A DNA stretch of 64,000 nt. Origin: Paraescarpia echinospica (Eukaryota > Annelida > Polychaeta > Sabellida > Siboglinidae). This document shows positions 12,801 through 26,100 of this stretch, one piece after another. The position numbers and the translations under genes were made by a program. The notes under the pieces are model-generated. The model saw nothing but the letters and a program-made list of their open reading frames with translations, was not told the DNA's origin and searched no databases. Location of the stretch: contig CM034544.1 in NCBI GenBank assembly GCA_020002185.1, positions 32,228,937-32,292,936 on the forward strand. The letters are read 5' to 3'. Numbering within the stretch: position 1 is the first letter of the stretch; each line of letters begins with the position of its first letter.

Positions 12801-15800
12801 TTATAAAAATGAAACGTGGCATGAAAAGTATGTAACAGTCTTCGTGATACATAGAGAATTCAAACAAGTTAAATGCTGATGTCAGTGTATCAACAGATTG
12901 TTGTTGAAAAATGTGAAAAGGTTTTCAATACCATTACTTCATCACAAACTTTTATTGTACACAACAAGTACCTGGTGTATGTTGCAGGAACTCAGCTGGC
13001 TGCCACTGACTATCAGCAACACAGAGACAATGAAACCCTACCACTGTTACAATGCTGCATAATTTATGTGTTTTTCATGGACACTGCTAAAAATTATAGT
13101 TGAATTGAATACAAATACCATCATTTAATTACCATGTATTATTGACTTGTGATAAATGTGTCGTCACATATAAAATATCATACATTTTTGAGCCATGCTA
13201 ATTGTCACTTTGTCTCCGGTATAGGTAGATGCAAATGTACAGCAAAATGTCAGGAGGCTGGTATGCAGTACCATCGAAGACAGCGAACACATACAGTGAT
13301 GTCATCGATATCCATACCGATGTAGCTCAACGAAGAATGCTTGACACTGAACCTGTCTCACAGCGTCGAAAGTTGTTGCCCGGAGACTCTTGCCATATCT
13401 ACCAGACCCAGGCACCCACCGTTCCATCACCAATTGCATAGCTAGTCGGGCGTCACCATATTCATATGTCGAGCAACCTGCATTCTACATTGGTTTCTAG
13501 TCAGTCAAGCTAACTGACTGACCTGGAAGGCAGTGTACACCCTAGCGGCACTGGGGATCTGTCACGGATGTAACACACGACACAATTATGATCACTCGGT
13601 GGACATTGACATGACAAACTGTTAATACGTGTATGCTGCATGGCTGTAGGATCTTGTCCGAGATCCTGGACAAATATAACTGCCCAGTATGCCATATTAA
13701 CTTGGAGAACTGGTGGTACTAAGCACACTAGTCCAATCTCCTGTAAAGAAAAGCATATATTCAGTAAACAAAAACAGGCATCATAGTAGTGCTGGGAGTA
13801 AATAATTATGTGTGACCTGCAGCATTTCACAAAAAAAGGCAGCAAGAAATATTCTATTAAAGCTGCATCTATACATGTTGATATCTTTGGAACAGTTAGT
13901 GTTACCGGGGTTGTTCCGGGGGAGGGAGGGGGTGGGTTGATACATTAGTGGAATATGCTCTTTTTAAAAATGGTGACAAATTTGAACTATTTTTCTTTAC
14001 AAGGTGTTCATTGTCATTACATGAATTTAAAATTGTAAAATTTCTTTACAGTGATGCCTGATCTTAGTAATATTATATACTTATTTGAATTATGCGAATT
14101 AGTAAAGCATCAGTAAAGTGCTTATATATTTTTTGTTTTGTTTTCAGTATACAAATTCATGTCAGTGTCTGCCATGTGTAACTACTACACATAAGATTAT
14201 TCATGTTTGACATTTTATGGTTCTGCCTGAGGTTGAATTGTGAAGATGAATGTTGGAAATAACAAAATGGGAGGTTATTGGGATACAGTATATTTTCCTT
14301 GTCAAATATTCAAAGGATCATAATATGTATGTCTACCTTCTTAAAAAATTAATAATTTATTTTATAAACTTATTTCTGAGTCATCGCCGTATGCTAAATA
14401 CGTTTTAATGGTGTATTAATATGTCTATGTTGAAACACTGTGGGTATAATATACAAGTGCAGAAGTCAACCTAGTTTTCCATGTCCAAGATGTTATTATT
14501 AAAATGTGTATGAAAACAAATGTATATTTAAATGTGCACATTAAAATTGTTGATAAGTTATATGTGGTTGATTGTTATAGATTTGAAATTACCTGGATTG
14601 ATCAAATGTGGGCCTCCCGCAGGCTAAGTATCCTCCCTGCGTCTGCCTGACCCAGGTGACCGCCTTAGTCCCTCTTCTGTCTCCTGTCATTCCCATTCAG
14701 GGGTTGCAGTGTGGCCTCTAGCGACATCATAATTCAAGTTACGTATTATGCATTCATATATTGCTGTGGTGAGAATACGTACACATATTTGTAAATACAT
14801 AAGAATAACCGGCATATGTCAGTTGAAAGGTATCACAGGATACAAATTAATTAATGCATTACATAGAGAATAGCCAAGCATCAAGGACCACAATGGAATA
14901 AAGTGCGAGCTTTTTCTTGTGGTGTAATCCTTATACAGTGTAACACGCTTGTAACGAACACGTATAGAACGAGTTGACGGATATAACGAAACAGTTTCTT
15001 ACGTATGGATTTTTTCCCTATCTTTTTTTATAATAAGCGTTCACGCATATTATGAACACGGGTATAACGAATTCATGGTTATTACGAACACGTTTTTTTG
15101 AGAAAAAAATGTGCCATATAACTAACTTCTGTCCAACTAAAAATCACCCAGTTTGCAAATACTTCCCACCTGTGACCTGGAAGTGAAGCTGTGGCTGAGT
15201 AGAGAGCCAGTGCCAAAGTAATGAGAGAAATCATCAAAGGCAGTTAGATGATGCTGCAGCACACTGCCACTTGCTTGAGGATTTCCTTTTGTCTGTTGTC
15301 CTAGCCAACAGCAAACAAAGCAGGTCATTCTGTGTGTGTGTGTGTTATGCAAAAAGAAGTAGTTCCCTTGGCTCCATCCCACCACAGTTCGTGTTTTAGT
15401 GTGCTTGTGTTTATATCATGTTTCGTTACTTTTTCACAGACGCTGTGCTGCAATGTTATATAACTACACTTAAGGCCTAATAGTAACATTTGTAACAGTT
15501 TTATGTGTCATCTAAAAACAAATAAATGTTACATATGTCAAAATATCTTTGCGTTTGATAGACACCTGGGGCCGATTTCATGAAGTGGCTAAGAATGTTC
15601 TTGGTTGGTTGTTTTAGTAACTGACGCAATTTATAATTTTTTAAAATATGAGCCAATGTAGAAGTTTACGCAAACACATGACGCTAAGTAATTGCGTAAC
15701 TTTAAGTATGCTTCATGAAACCGGCCCCAGACGAATAGTTTTAAAACTCACAAACAACAATGCCATCTAGCGGGCAAACGTGTACATGCATATAACGAAT

Positions 15801-18800
15801 TCACGTATATTATGAACTTGTTAGCTACCCACAAAGTAGTTTGTTATAAGCGTGTTATACTGTATATGGTGTACTCTAGCTGAATTTATAAATACAATGT
15901 AAATCAACAACATTCTGCAGTAATAGTATCAAAACGTGAGTCACAAAACACTGTTTTTTAATAATTATGATCACCAATATAATACTCCCGTGTTTGACGT
16001 TCTGTTGCACGAAATTACGGATGCTCCCTGACTAAGTTACTTGCACGATCAACAGGGGCCTGCTGCCAAACCAATGTTACTTGTCATTTCGCACCCTCAC
16101 GTCATCTACTCTATATGTATTATCACAATAATATAGCATATTAACAAGATCCTGCGTAACCAAATACAATACATATAAAATAGTATGCTCGTTGTCACTC
16201 TCAGACTGAATCTCTGGCTGATATGGCTTAGAGTTAGAAGTTAGAATCAGCGTCGAGTGTAGATGTTCGCAAGTTGCAATTCTTGTTGAATTAATGCATG
16301 GCTGCGTGTTCTTGTTGCTAACTGCGATAGTGTAATACGTACCTTCGTACAACCACTTTGGAATCTTCATCTTGATACGCCAAAGCACGTGTGTTGTTAT
16401 TGTTTTTGAATGCGTGGGATGCCGATCTCGCATAAAACACGTGACCGAATTGTTGCAGGAGGTCGACAGCGCGATTGGATTTCGCCAGCTATACCCAGTG
16501 TAATGACAAATCTTTTTTTGATGATTAAAAAACAAGTACGCATGTTTTTATTAAACCGACTGTGGGCACTACTGTAGTTAAACTATTCATTCACACATTA
16601 CACATCTGGACCTAAAAGAACCGGATTGGTGATGGGCAAACAAATTGATTAAGGACTTTTAAAACTTAATGCATCAACTTACGCTGTGATAACGCTCATT
16701 GCACATGTGCTGGCACAGTGCTGCATGTGTGGGTTAGAGTGCTGCACGTGTGAGTTAGAGTGCTGCACGTGTGGGTTAGAGTGCTGCATGTGTGGGTTAG
16801 AGTGCTGCATGTGTGGGTTAGAGTGCTGCATGTGTGGGTTAGTGTGCTGCAAGTGTGGGTTAGAGTGCTGCACGTGTGGGTTAGAGTGCTGCACGTGTGG
16901 GTTAGTGTGCTGCACGTGTGGGTTAGTGTGCTGCATGTGTGGGGTAGAGTGTTGCATGTGTGGGTTAGTGTGCTGCATGTGTGGGTTAGAGTGCTTGACT
17001 GACAATCAAAAGGACCAGGATTTGAATCCTGGTACCGACTGCCTTGTTCAAACTTAAACTTGGGCAAGTTTGTTTACATCACCTTGTCTGTGTATTTCGG
17101 AAGAGATACTATATAGCAGTTGGTCTCTTTTACCTGGTGTCTATGCCACGGGAAGTAAAATATCCCACAGAGGTAAATTAAAAACCTGTTTTGGAGTCAC
17201 TCAACTGTAGTCTCATTGTCCAGTCAAATCAACCATGCACGTAATCATACATTAATGATGGCACTGGATTATCAAAAGAAGAAGTTAGTCACTGTTGTCT
17301 GTGACACAGAACCGGGATGCTGATTGCACTGAATAAATTTCCTAGCTAATCATAATATTTTTTATTCCAGTAATACTGTACTCTTTAATAAAAATATGCC
17401 ATTTTTATAAATATCTAAAGGAACGTATGCCATTGAGATCCATATTAGTAACTATTTCTCTAAAGCTTCATTCAGTTTATGCAAGTATTAGTGAAAACTT
17501 ATATATATCAGCATTGAAAATGCAGTACATACAAAGACTTCGGTGGTCAATGCCCTTCGATGCCACGGTTAATGAACGACAGTTATTAACTACACCTAGC
17601 AATCACGCCCACCCTCTTTGCATATTTAACATTACTTGGCGATGAAATCTAGATCTTTCAACACAATACAATTGTACACTGTGGGCGGTATATGACTACG
17701 TACATCAAGCAGTTGTACACTGTGGGCGGTATCTGACTATGTACATGAAGCAGTTGTAAACTATGGACGGTATCTGACTACGTACATGAAGCAGTTGTAC
17801 ACTGTGGGCGGTATCTGACTATGTACATGAAGCAGTTGTAAACTATGGGCGGTATCTGACTACGTACATGAAGCAGTTGTACACTGTGGGCGGTATCTAA
17901 TTACGTACATGAAGCGGTTGTACACTGTGGGCGGTATATGACTATGTACATGAAGCGGTTGTACACCGTGGGCGGTATCTGACTACGTACATGAAGCAGT
18001 TGTACACTATGGGCGGGTACTGACTACGTACATGAAGCAGTTGTACACTGTGGGCGGTATATGACTACGTACATGAAGCAGTTGTACACTGTGGGTGGTA
18101 TCTGACTATGTACATGAAGCAGTTGTACACTGTGGGCGGTGTCTGACTACGTACATGAAGCAGTTGTACACTGTGGGTGGTATCTGACTATGTACTGAAG
18201 CAGTTGTGCACTGTGGGCGGTGTCTGACTACGTACATGAAGCAGTTGTACACTGTGGGTGGTATCTGACTATGTACATGAAGCAGTTGTACACTGTGGGC
18301 GGGTACTGACTACGTACATGAAGCAGTTGTACACTGTGGGCGGTATATGACTACGTACATGAAGCAGTTGTACACTGTGTGTGGTATCTGACTATGTACA
18401 TGAAGCAGTTGTACACTGTGGGCGGTGTCTGACTACGTACATGAAGCAGTTGTACACTGTGGGTGGTATCTGACTATGTACATGAAGCAGTTGTACACTG
18501 TGGGCGGTATATGACTACGTACATGAAGCAGTTGTACACTGTGGGTGGTATCTGACTATGTACATGAAGCAGTTGTACACTGTGGGCGGTGTCTGACTAC
18601 GTACATGAAGCAGTTGTACACTGTGGGTGGTATCTGACTATGTACATGAAGCAGTTGTACACTGTGGGCGGTGTCTGTCTATGTACATGAAGCAGTTGTA
18701 CACTGTGGGCGGTGTCTGACTACGTACATGAAGCAGTTGTACACTGTGGGTGGTATCTGACTATGTACATGAAGCAGTTGTACACTGTGGGTGGTGTCTG

Positions 18801-21800
18801 ACTATGTACATGAAGCAGTTGTACACTGTGGGTGGTATCTGACTATGTACATGAAGCAGTTGTACACTGTGGGCGGTGTCTGTCTATGTACATGAAGCAG
18901 TTGTACACTGTGGGCGGTGTCTGACTACGTACATGAAGCAGTTGTACACTGTGGGTGGTATCTGACTATGTACATGAAGCAGTTGTACACTGTGGGTGGT
19001 ATCTGACTATGTACATGAAGCAGTTGTACACTGTGGGCGGTGTCTGACTACGTACATGAAGCAGTTGTACACTGTGGGCGGTGTCTGACTATGTACATGA
19101 AGCAGTTGTACACTGTGGGCGGTGTCTGTCTATGTACATGAAGCAGTTGTACACTGTGGGCGGTGTCTGACTACGTACATGAAGCAGTTGTACACTGTGG
19201 GCGGTGTCTGACTACGTACATGAAGCAGTTGTACAATGTGGGTGGTATCTGACTATGTACATGAAGCAGTTGTACACTGTGGGTGGTATCTGACTATGTA
19301 CATGAAGCAGTTGTACACTGTGGGCGGTGTCTGACTACGTACATGAAGCAGTTGTACACTGTGGGTGGTATCTGACTATGTACATGAAGCAGTTGTACAC
19401 TGTGGGTGGTATCTGACTATGTACATGAAGCAGTTGTACACTGTGGGCGGTGTCTGACTACGTACATGAAGCAGTTGTACACTGTGGGTGGTATCTGACT
19501 ATGTACATGAAGCAGTTGTACACTGTGGGTGGTGTCTGACTATGTACATGAAGCAGTTGTACACTGTGGGTGATATCTGACTATGTACATGAAGCAGTTG
19601 TACACTGTGGGCGGTGTCTGTCTATGTACATGAAGCAGTTGTACACTGTGGGCGGTGTCTGACTAAGTACATGAAGCAGTTGTACACTGTGGGTGGTATC
19701 TGACTATGTACATGAAGCAGTTGTACACTGTGGGTGGTATCTGACTATGTACATGAAGCAGTTGTACACTGTGGGCGGTGTCTGACTACGTACATGAAGC
19801 AGTTGTACACTGTGGGTGGTATCTGACTATGTACATGAAGCAGTTGTACACTGTGGGCGGTGTCTGACTACGTACATGAAGCAGTTGTACACTGTGGGTG
19901 GTATCTGACTATGTACATGAAGCAGTTGTACACTGTGGGCGGGTACTGACTACGTACATGAAGCAGTTGTACACTGTGGGCGGTATATGACTACGTACAT
20001 GAAGCAGTTGTACACTGTGTGTGGTATCTGACTATGTACATGAAGCAGTTGTACACTGTGGGCGGTGTCTGACTACGTACATGAAGCAGTTGTACACTGT
20101 GGGTGGTATCTGACTATGTACATGAAGCAGTTGTACACTGTGGGCGGTGTCTGTCTATGTACATGAAGCAGTTGTACACTGTGGGCGGTGTCTGACTACG
20201 TACATGAAGCAGTTGTACACTGTGGGTGGTATCTGACTATGTACATGAAGCAGTTGTACACTGTGGGTGGTGTCTGACTATGTACATGAAGCAGTTGTAC
20301 ACTGTGGGTGGTATCTGACTATGTACATGAAGCAGTTGTACACTGTGGGCGGTGTCTGTCTATGTACATGAAGCAGTTGTACACTGTGGGCGGTGTCTGA
20401 CTACGTACATGAAGCAGTTGTACACTGTGGGTGGTATCTGACTATGTACATGAAGCAGTTGTACACTGTGGGTGGTATCTGACTATGTACATGAAGCAGT
20501 TGTACACTGTGGGCGGTGTCTGACTACGTACATGAAGCAGTTGTACACTGTGGGCGGTGTCTGACTATGTACATGAAGCAGTTGTACACTGTGGGTGGTA
20601 TCTGACTATGTACATGAAGCAGTTGTACACTGTGGGCGGTGTCTGACTACGTACATGAAGCAGTTGTACACTGTGGGTGGTATCTGACTATGTACATGAA
20701 GCAGTTGTACACTGTGGGTGGTATCTGACTATGTACATGAAGCAGTTGTACACTGTGGGTGGTGTCTGACTACGTACATGAAGCAGTTGTACACTGTGGG
20801 TGGTATCTGACTATGTACATGAAGCAGTTGTACACTGTGGGCGGTGTCTGTCTATGTACATGAAGCAGTTGTACACTGTGGGCGGGTACTGACTACGTAC
20901 ATGAAGCAGTTGTACACTGTGGGCGGTGTCTGACTACGTACATGAAGCAGTTGTACACTGTGGGTGGTGTCTGTCTATGTACATGAAGCAGTTGTACACT
21001 GTGGGCGGGTACTGACTACGTACATGAAGCAGTATAGAGTGATGGAATGAACATTGTCCCATTGAGGTATATCAGTTCTACACAAGGGCCTAACAGTTTA
21101 GAATTGGTTTGGAGTAGGAGCAATAACAAGCAACAAACAACATTCTGTGGTTTGGAGTAGGAGCAATAACAAGCAACAAACAACATTCTGTGGTTTGGAG
21201 TAGGAGCAATAACAAGCAACAAACAACATTCTGTGGTTTGGAGTAGGAGCAATAACAAGCAACAAACAACATTCTGTGGTTTGGAGTAGGAGCAATAACA
21301 AGCAACAAACAACATTCTGTGGTTTGGAGTAGGAGCAATAACAAGCAACAAACAACATTCTGTGGTTTGGAGTAGGAGCAATAACAAGCAACAAACAACA
21401 TTCTGTGGTTTGGACCAACGGATGTGGAAATTCAGGGCTGGGTCCAATTACATAATTGTATTTGTAATTGATTACATACAAATGCTGTAATTGTAATTTA
21501 TTCTGGTTTTGAAAATATAATGTAATTGTAATTGATGTTTTGTGTAATTAAAAAAATACATCAATAATGATCAATTACACAGTTTTCTGGCATCACAGGC
21601 TTTATCTAAAAAACTGTTAAGAAACAGTTGTCCCACCCAATGCCTAAGTTGTGAGCCCATTGTATCATTTACCTATTACCTAGCAGTGCTAATTGATGAC
21701 AAAGCCTTGTGACTGGCAGTGCCCAAGACTACTACCATTTGTTCAAAGGGTGGATTAGCACCTGTCCAAGTGTCAGTATTCCCTTTGTTCTTTAGGCAGG

Positions 21801-23127
21801 CTGCAAGGTGCTACAGCAAGCTGGATAAACTGGTCTAGAGACTGTCTGAGTCAAAGTACTTCCTCAGAAGACCATTTTCTTTTTCAATTAGTTCTACTTC
21901 ATGATATCCCATTCAACCTTACTTAATCATGCATGCCATTTCATTGATGCACTTTTTGGTAGGTCCCATTACTGCATCTGTAATTGTAATTGAAAACTTA
22001 GTCATGTAATTGTAGTTGATCTGAAAATTGTAGAAGTATAATTGTAATTAAAATGACAAATGAAAAGTAATTGTAATTGATTTGATTTTGTGTACTTGAA
22101 CCCAGCCCTGTTAATGGAATAAATGATAACCACAGATCTTTATATATATATATCTTGATTCAAACCGAAGTGTTATTTGGACCTAAAAACGCCACTAAAA
22201 TGCAATATAGTTTTTCTGGACTGTCCAGTGAGAAAACTACTGAGAACATTTCTTTTCTGAAACTTAGACTTAATCTAACATTTGTGTTACTTATACATAC
22301 AGTTCTAACATTAGGTTTTATGTCCCCTAGCATGAGATTTTTTGTAGGTACCGAATATATTGAGTTTACTTTAATCTGTATTTGTAGCTTCTTTTATCCT
22401 GTCTATTTAGCTTTCTGCACTTTTGATGAACATTGCTTTATCATTTCATTTTAACTGTGATTTTACTACATATAATTTATGTGGGATTTAGCAAGTGTCA
22501 ACATTTACTGTATTTTGTAAACACCCATAAATGGGGCATTAAGCACTGGAGTTGGTGGTGTATAAATAAAGTTTTATTATTATTTTATTACATATGCCTG
22601 AACAATGTGGAATGATGTTCTATGCAGCTACGCCCCTTGGTGTCCAGCGTGTAAAGCGATGTCGCCGGCGTGGAAGAATCTGGCAGAGTGGTGTCATGAG
22701 GATGATGACAGGAATTTTCGTATTGCTGACGTCGACGTCACAATGAATCCAGGTAAATAAATGCGAACATCTCCAATAGATTCAGGACCTGGCATCACAC
22801 AACAAAAGTACTAGAAAATGCCAAAAAGATGTTTCCTAGTAGAGCTTACAGCCTTAGACATGTGTCCATATAAATTATAAAATATAATAACACAAAAAAT
22901 TGCATTTTGTGACCCAAGATCTCTTGGATCATATAAGTTACATGGTTTCCATTAGGCATCATTTAAATATACTTAGTACTAAAATACTGTATAAATGTCG
23001 ATCAATGAAATTTGTGTTTGTGTGTGCTGACTTCGAACACAGTTATTGTTTGAAAAAAACTGGAGGAAGTTTTTTTGAAAGGATAATATATATGTCTTGA
23101 TGGAAACTGACTTATATAATTTCAAAT

Positions 23128-23158
<31 letters not shown>

Positions 23159-26100
23159 GCATGCATTTGCGTGTAATTGTGTGTAAGTTACATTGAAATC
23201 ATAAACCCATCCTCGTGTGCCGGGGGGTCCAGCTAATTATATCAGTCTCAGTGCCCCATTGTAGATCAGCTTGCGAAACTTGGAAGATAAGCTCAGCAAA
23301 TAATATGTTCTGGTGGTTTGGGAAGTAGACATACTTTAGTATTTTAACACACAATACCGCTCAGTGGCTCGTGAGAATGGTTGAATCATGAATGGGTAAT
23401 TATATTGGAATACCTGGAACTGGAGGGCTTCGTCTTGGAGCTGGAGTCAACATAATAACGTCATTAGCTGGTTCTGCAAACAGATTGTTTTAGAAGTGGT
23501 TTCTGAGTGAAATAGTTATGATAATAGAATGACACAAAAAATATGCATATGTGAAGCAAAGTGTGCAGTGGCTAGAGTGTCGGACTCTTGACCGAGAGAA
23601 CCCGGGTTCGAATCCTGGGCTGCAGGTCAAACCTTGGGCAAGTTTGTTTACTCTACGTTGCTCCAGTTCACTCAGCTGTATGAATGAGTACCTGGCTATA
23701 GACAGTGGTCGATATTTGTGTACGAATAGTCTGTGCAATAATTGCAGAGTGGCTGAATGCTTTCCAGAGAAGTCGAGATGGTGTTCAAATGAACAGGTCT
23801 GCCAGGGAGTAAAGTGTAAAGTGCTTTGACAGTATTCTACCCAGGTTTTCAAAAGGGCAAGGTGCCATTTTAGTAAAGGGCACATAAAGTGCGGTAAGCA
23901 GTGGTTAAAAAGGCACTTGTGACATGCGACTAAATTAAATAGTTCACAAGACATAGTAGCAGTGTACAGCTTGTAATTTAATATCATACTACTTACATAT
24001 AGTATATTACATACACAGTCTACACGTATATTTATGCATTATAATATTGGCTTGAGCAAGCATTTGTAGAACAAAACACAATAGTTAGTTTTACATTACT
24101 TTTTAATTTGTGTCAATCTGCATAATATTCAATATACATACAGAATATTATACAGGTAATATGTGTGCCAAATTTCTTTGGGCTTGGTTTAACATAAATT
24201 GAGATATACTGTTAATATTTAAAATGTACAAGCAACATAGTAATTTTGAAAACTGACATTTAAATAAATATAAATGTGAACAAATGGATGATTATATAGT
24301 ATATATAGACAATACAACATATTTTATTTTATTAAATTGGCTTGTCATAACTTTATTCAAGTTTTAGCAAAACACGATATCCAGCATGGCGTAACATTTT
24401 ATATGTCAGGGGTAAATTTACACAAAAGTCAATGACTTCGTATTTACCCCCTTCAAACATTGTATATTCTCACTTGTATTATAGTTAAACTTGTTTGGTT
24501 GTCTTGTCTTATATATATATATATATTGTTATCAATGTTATCAATCGATCTTTAACTTTTGAAGATACGAACAAAATAAGGAATGCTTGGTGATATGTAT
24601 AGTCGAGGCGCTCCGCGAAAATCCGTCGCTCTGGTTTATGACATGATCTACTTTCGAAGGTCGGCGTCTCCTCAAATCAATGTATTTAATATTTTTGGCA
24701 CACACAATTAAGAATTTAATGGCGACTGGGATAGGAGTCGAGATAGGGGCGCTTGAACAATCGAAATGACCGCGTGGCGCGATCGGGATACGTAGTGGAC
24801 ATCGGAGTGCTTGCAAACGATCGAGTGTCTGCAAACGCCCCAAATCCAATCTCGTGATGTATCCATTCCCGATTGTGGGATGCACTCAGTTGGAAACAAT
24901 GTAACGGCGCGTGTGGCGCAATCGGGATGCGTTTTGAGATCGGGGCACTTGCAAATTAATAACAATTTATACACAATCGTGTAACCGTCTGTAGCCACGA
25001 GTAGGGTTACGTGCAAAATGTAGCAGGGCATTGTATAAAAAAGGCAGGGCGTTCTTTTTGCCTTTTTAGTCCTTTGGCCGAAGGTCCAAGGGACTATTGC
25101 CATCACTCTGTGTCCGCCGTCCGCCGTTAGCTGCCATATCTCAGAAACCGTTCAGCAACTTTTTCTCTAATTTTGCATAGATGTATCTTAGGGTGCTGCC
25201 ACTATATACAAGAAATCTGTATTTGATTGAATCATTCTAAGGGCACCTAAGGGGCCCCCAAAGTGCAAAAGGTTTACATTATCTAGTGATGTGGTTTTGA
25301 GATCACCCCCAACAGTAGATGTTGTGTAGTGTGCCAGAAAATCAAAAGCTGTGACTAATTTCTACAGCCTAGGCCATTGAGACCTTGACTAATCTTTAAT
25401 TGGTCACAGCACCCAGGCAGAGTAGACACACTTGACCCCTGTTAGATTGAACAGTTGCCTAACACTTTTAAACAGTATCTTCAAAACTATTGATTTTCTA
25501 TAATTGCAAGTTGTGTTTATTTTGATGTTCATTTAATTATTATAAAATGGTGTGACTGTGGTGTCTATTGGTTAAAGATGTATTGTCTGCAGAAACCTGT
25601 AGGTGACAAACATAGAAAATTAATATTCTGTCACCTGTAGGTGACAAACATAGAAAATTTATATTCTGGACAACTATAGAGTGAAATATCCTACACTGTT
25701 CTGTTTACGCTTGCCATGCCTTGTGTAGACATGGTACTGTGTAAATCAATTGTATCAATATAGACTAATAATTACAGATTCACAATATAGTTGACACCTG
25801 AAACAACCAAATGTCAACCATTAGAAGAGTTGACATAGTTCCGCTATACACTATATATGTAAATTTAACCAGCTGCAATTATTCAGGTAAATAGCAAATA
25901 ACAAAGGACACAAGTTTTCTCCTTGCCATACCTCTACACATGAGAAGAAGGCTGACACAGCCTGGCCCTCATTTATACATGATTTAGCATTTTTGTACAT
26001 GTTGTATACAACTTTCAACACAATACCATTAATACCGCATGAAATTATCTTAGACCACAGGGAGGACCGGTCTACTAAATCAAATGCTTTCTTATAATCG

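Noticed and set aside
13510..13845. 111-codon minus ORF with Cys-rich segment
   Set aside because: Splice-like borders exist, but the peptide resembles nothing I know and no partner exons were found.
16679..17067. Cys-rich or His/Pro-rich ORFs on both strands
   Set aside because: They come from the 21-bp array with its multiple-of-three period.
17672..21034. CRISPR-like appearance of regularly repeated units
   Set aside because: The whole 41-bp unit is repeated with small variants; there are no unique spacers and no cas genes, and the host is eukaryotic.
21016..21481. Leu/Cys-rich minus ORFs that look like membrane proteins
   Set aside because: They are translations of the perfect 43-bp array in three frames.
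22155..22454. 99-codon ORF with hydrophobic stretches
   Set aside because: It precedes a LINE-like ATT tail and has no domain; more likely 3' UTR of a dead element.
23569..23615. tRNA gene (perfect B box)
   Set aside because: The A and B boxes are the head of a dispersed SINE. The 3' acceptor stem is missing and the body recurs elsewhere in the window.
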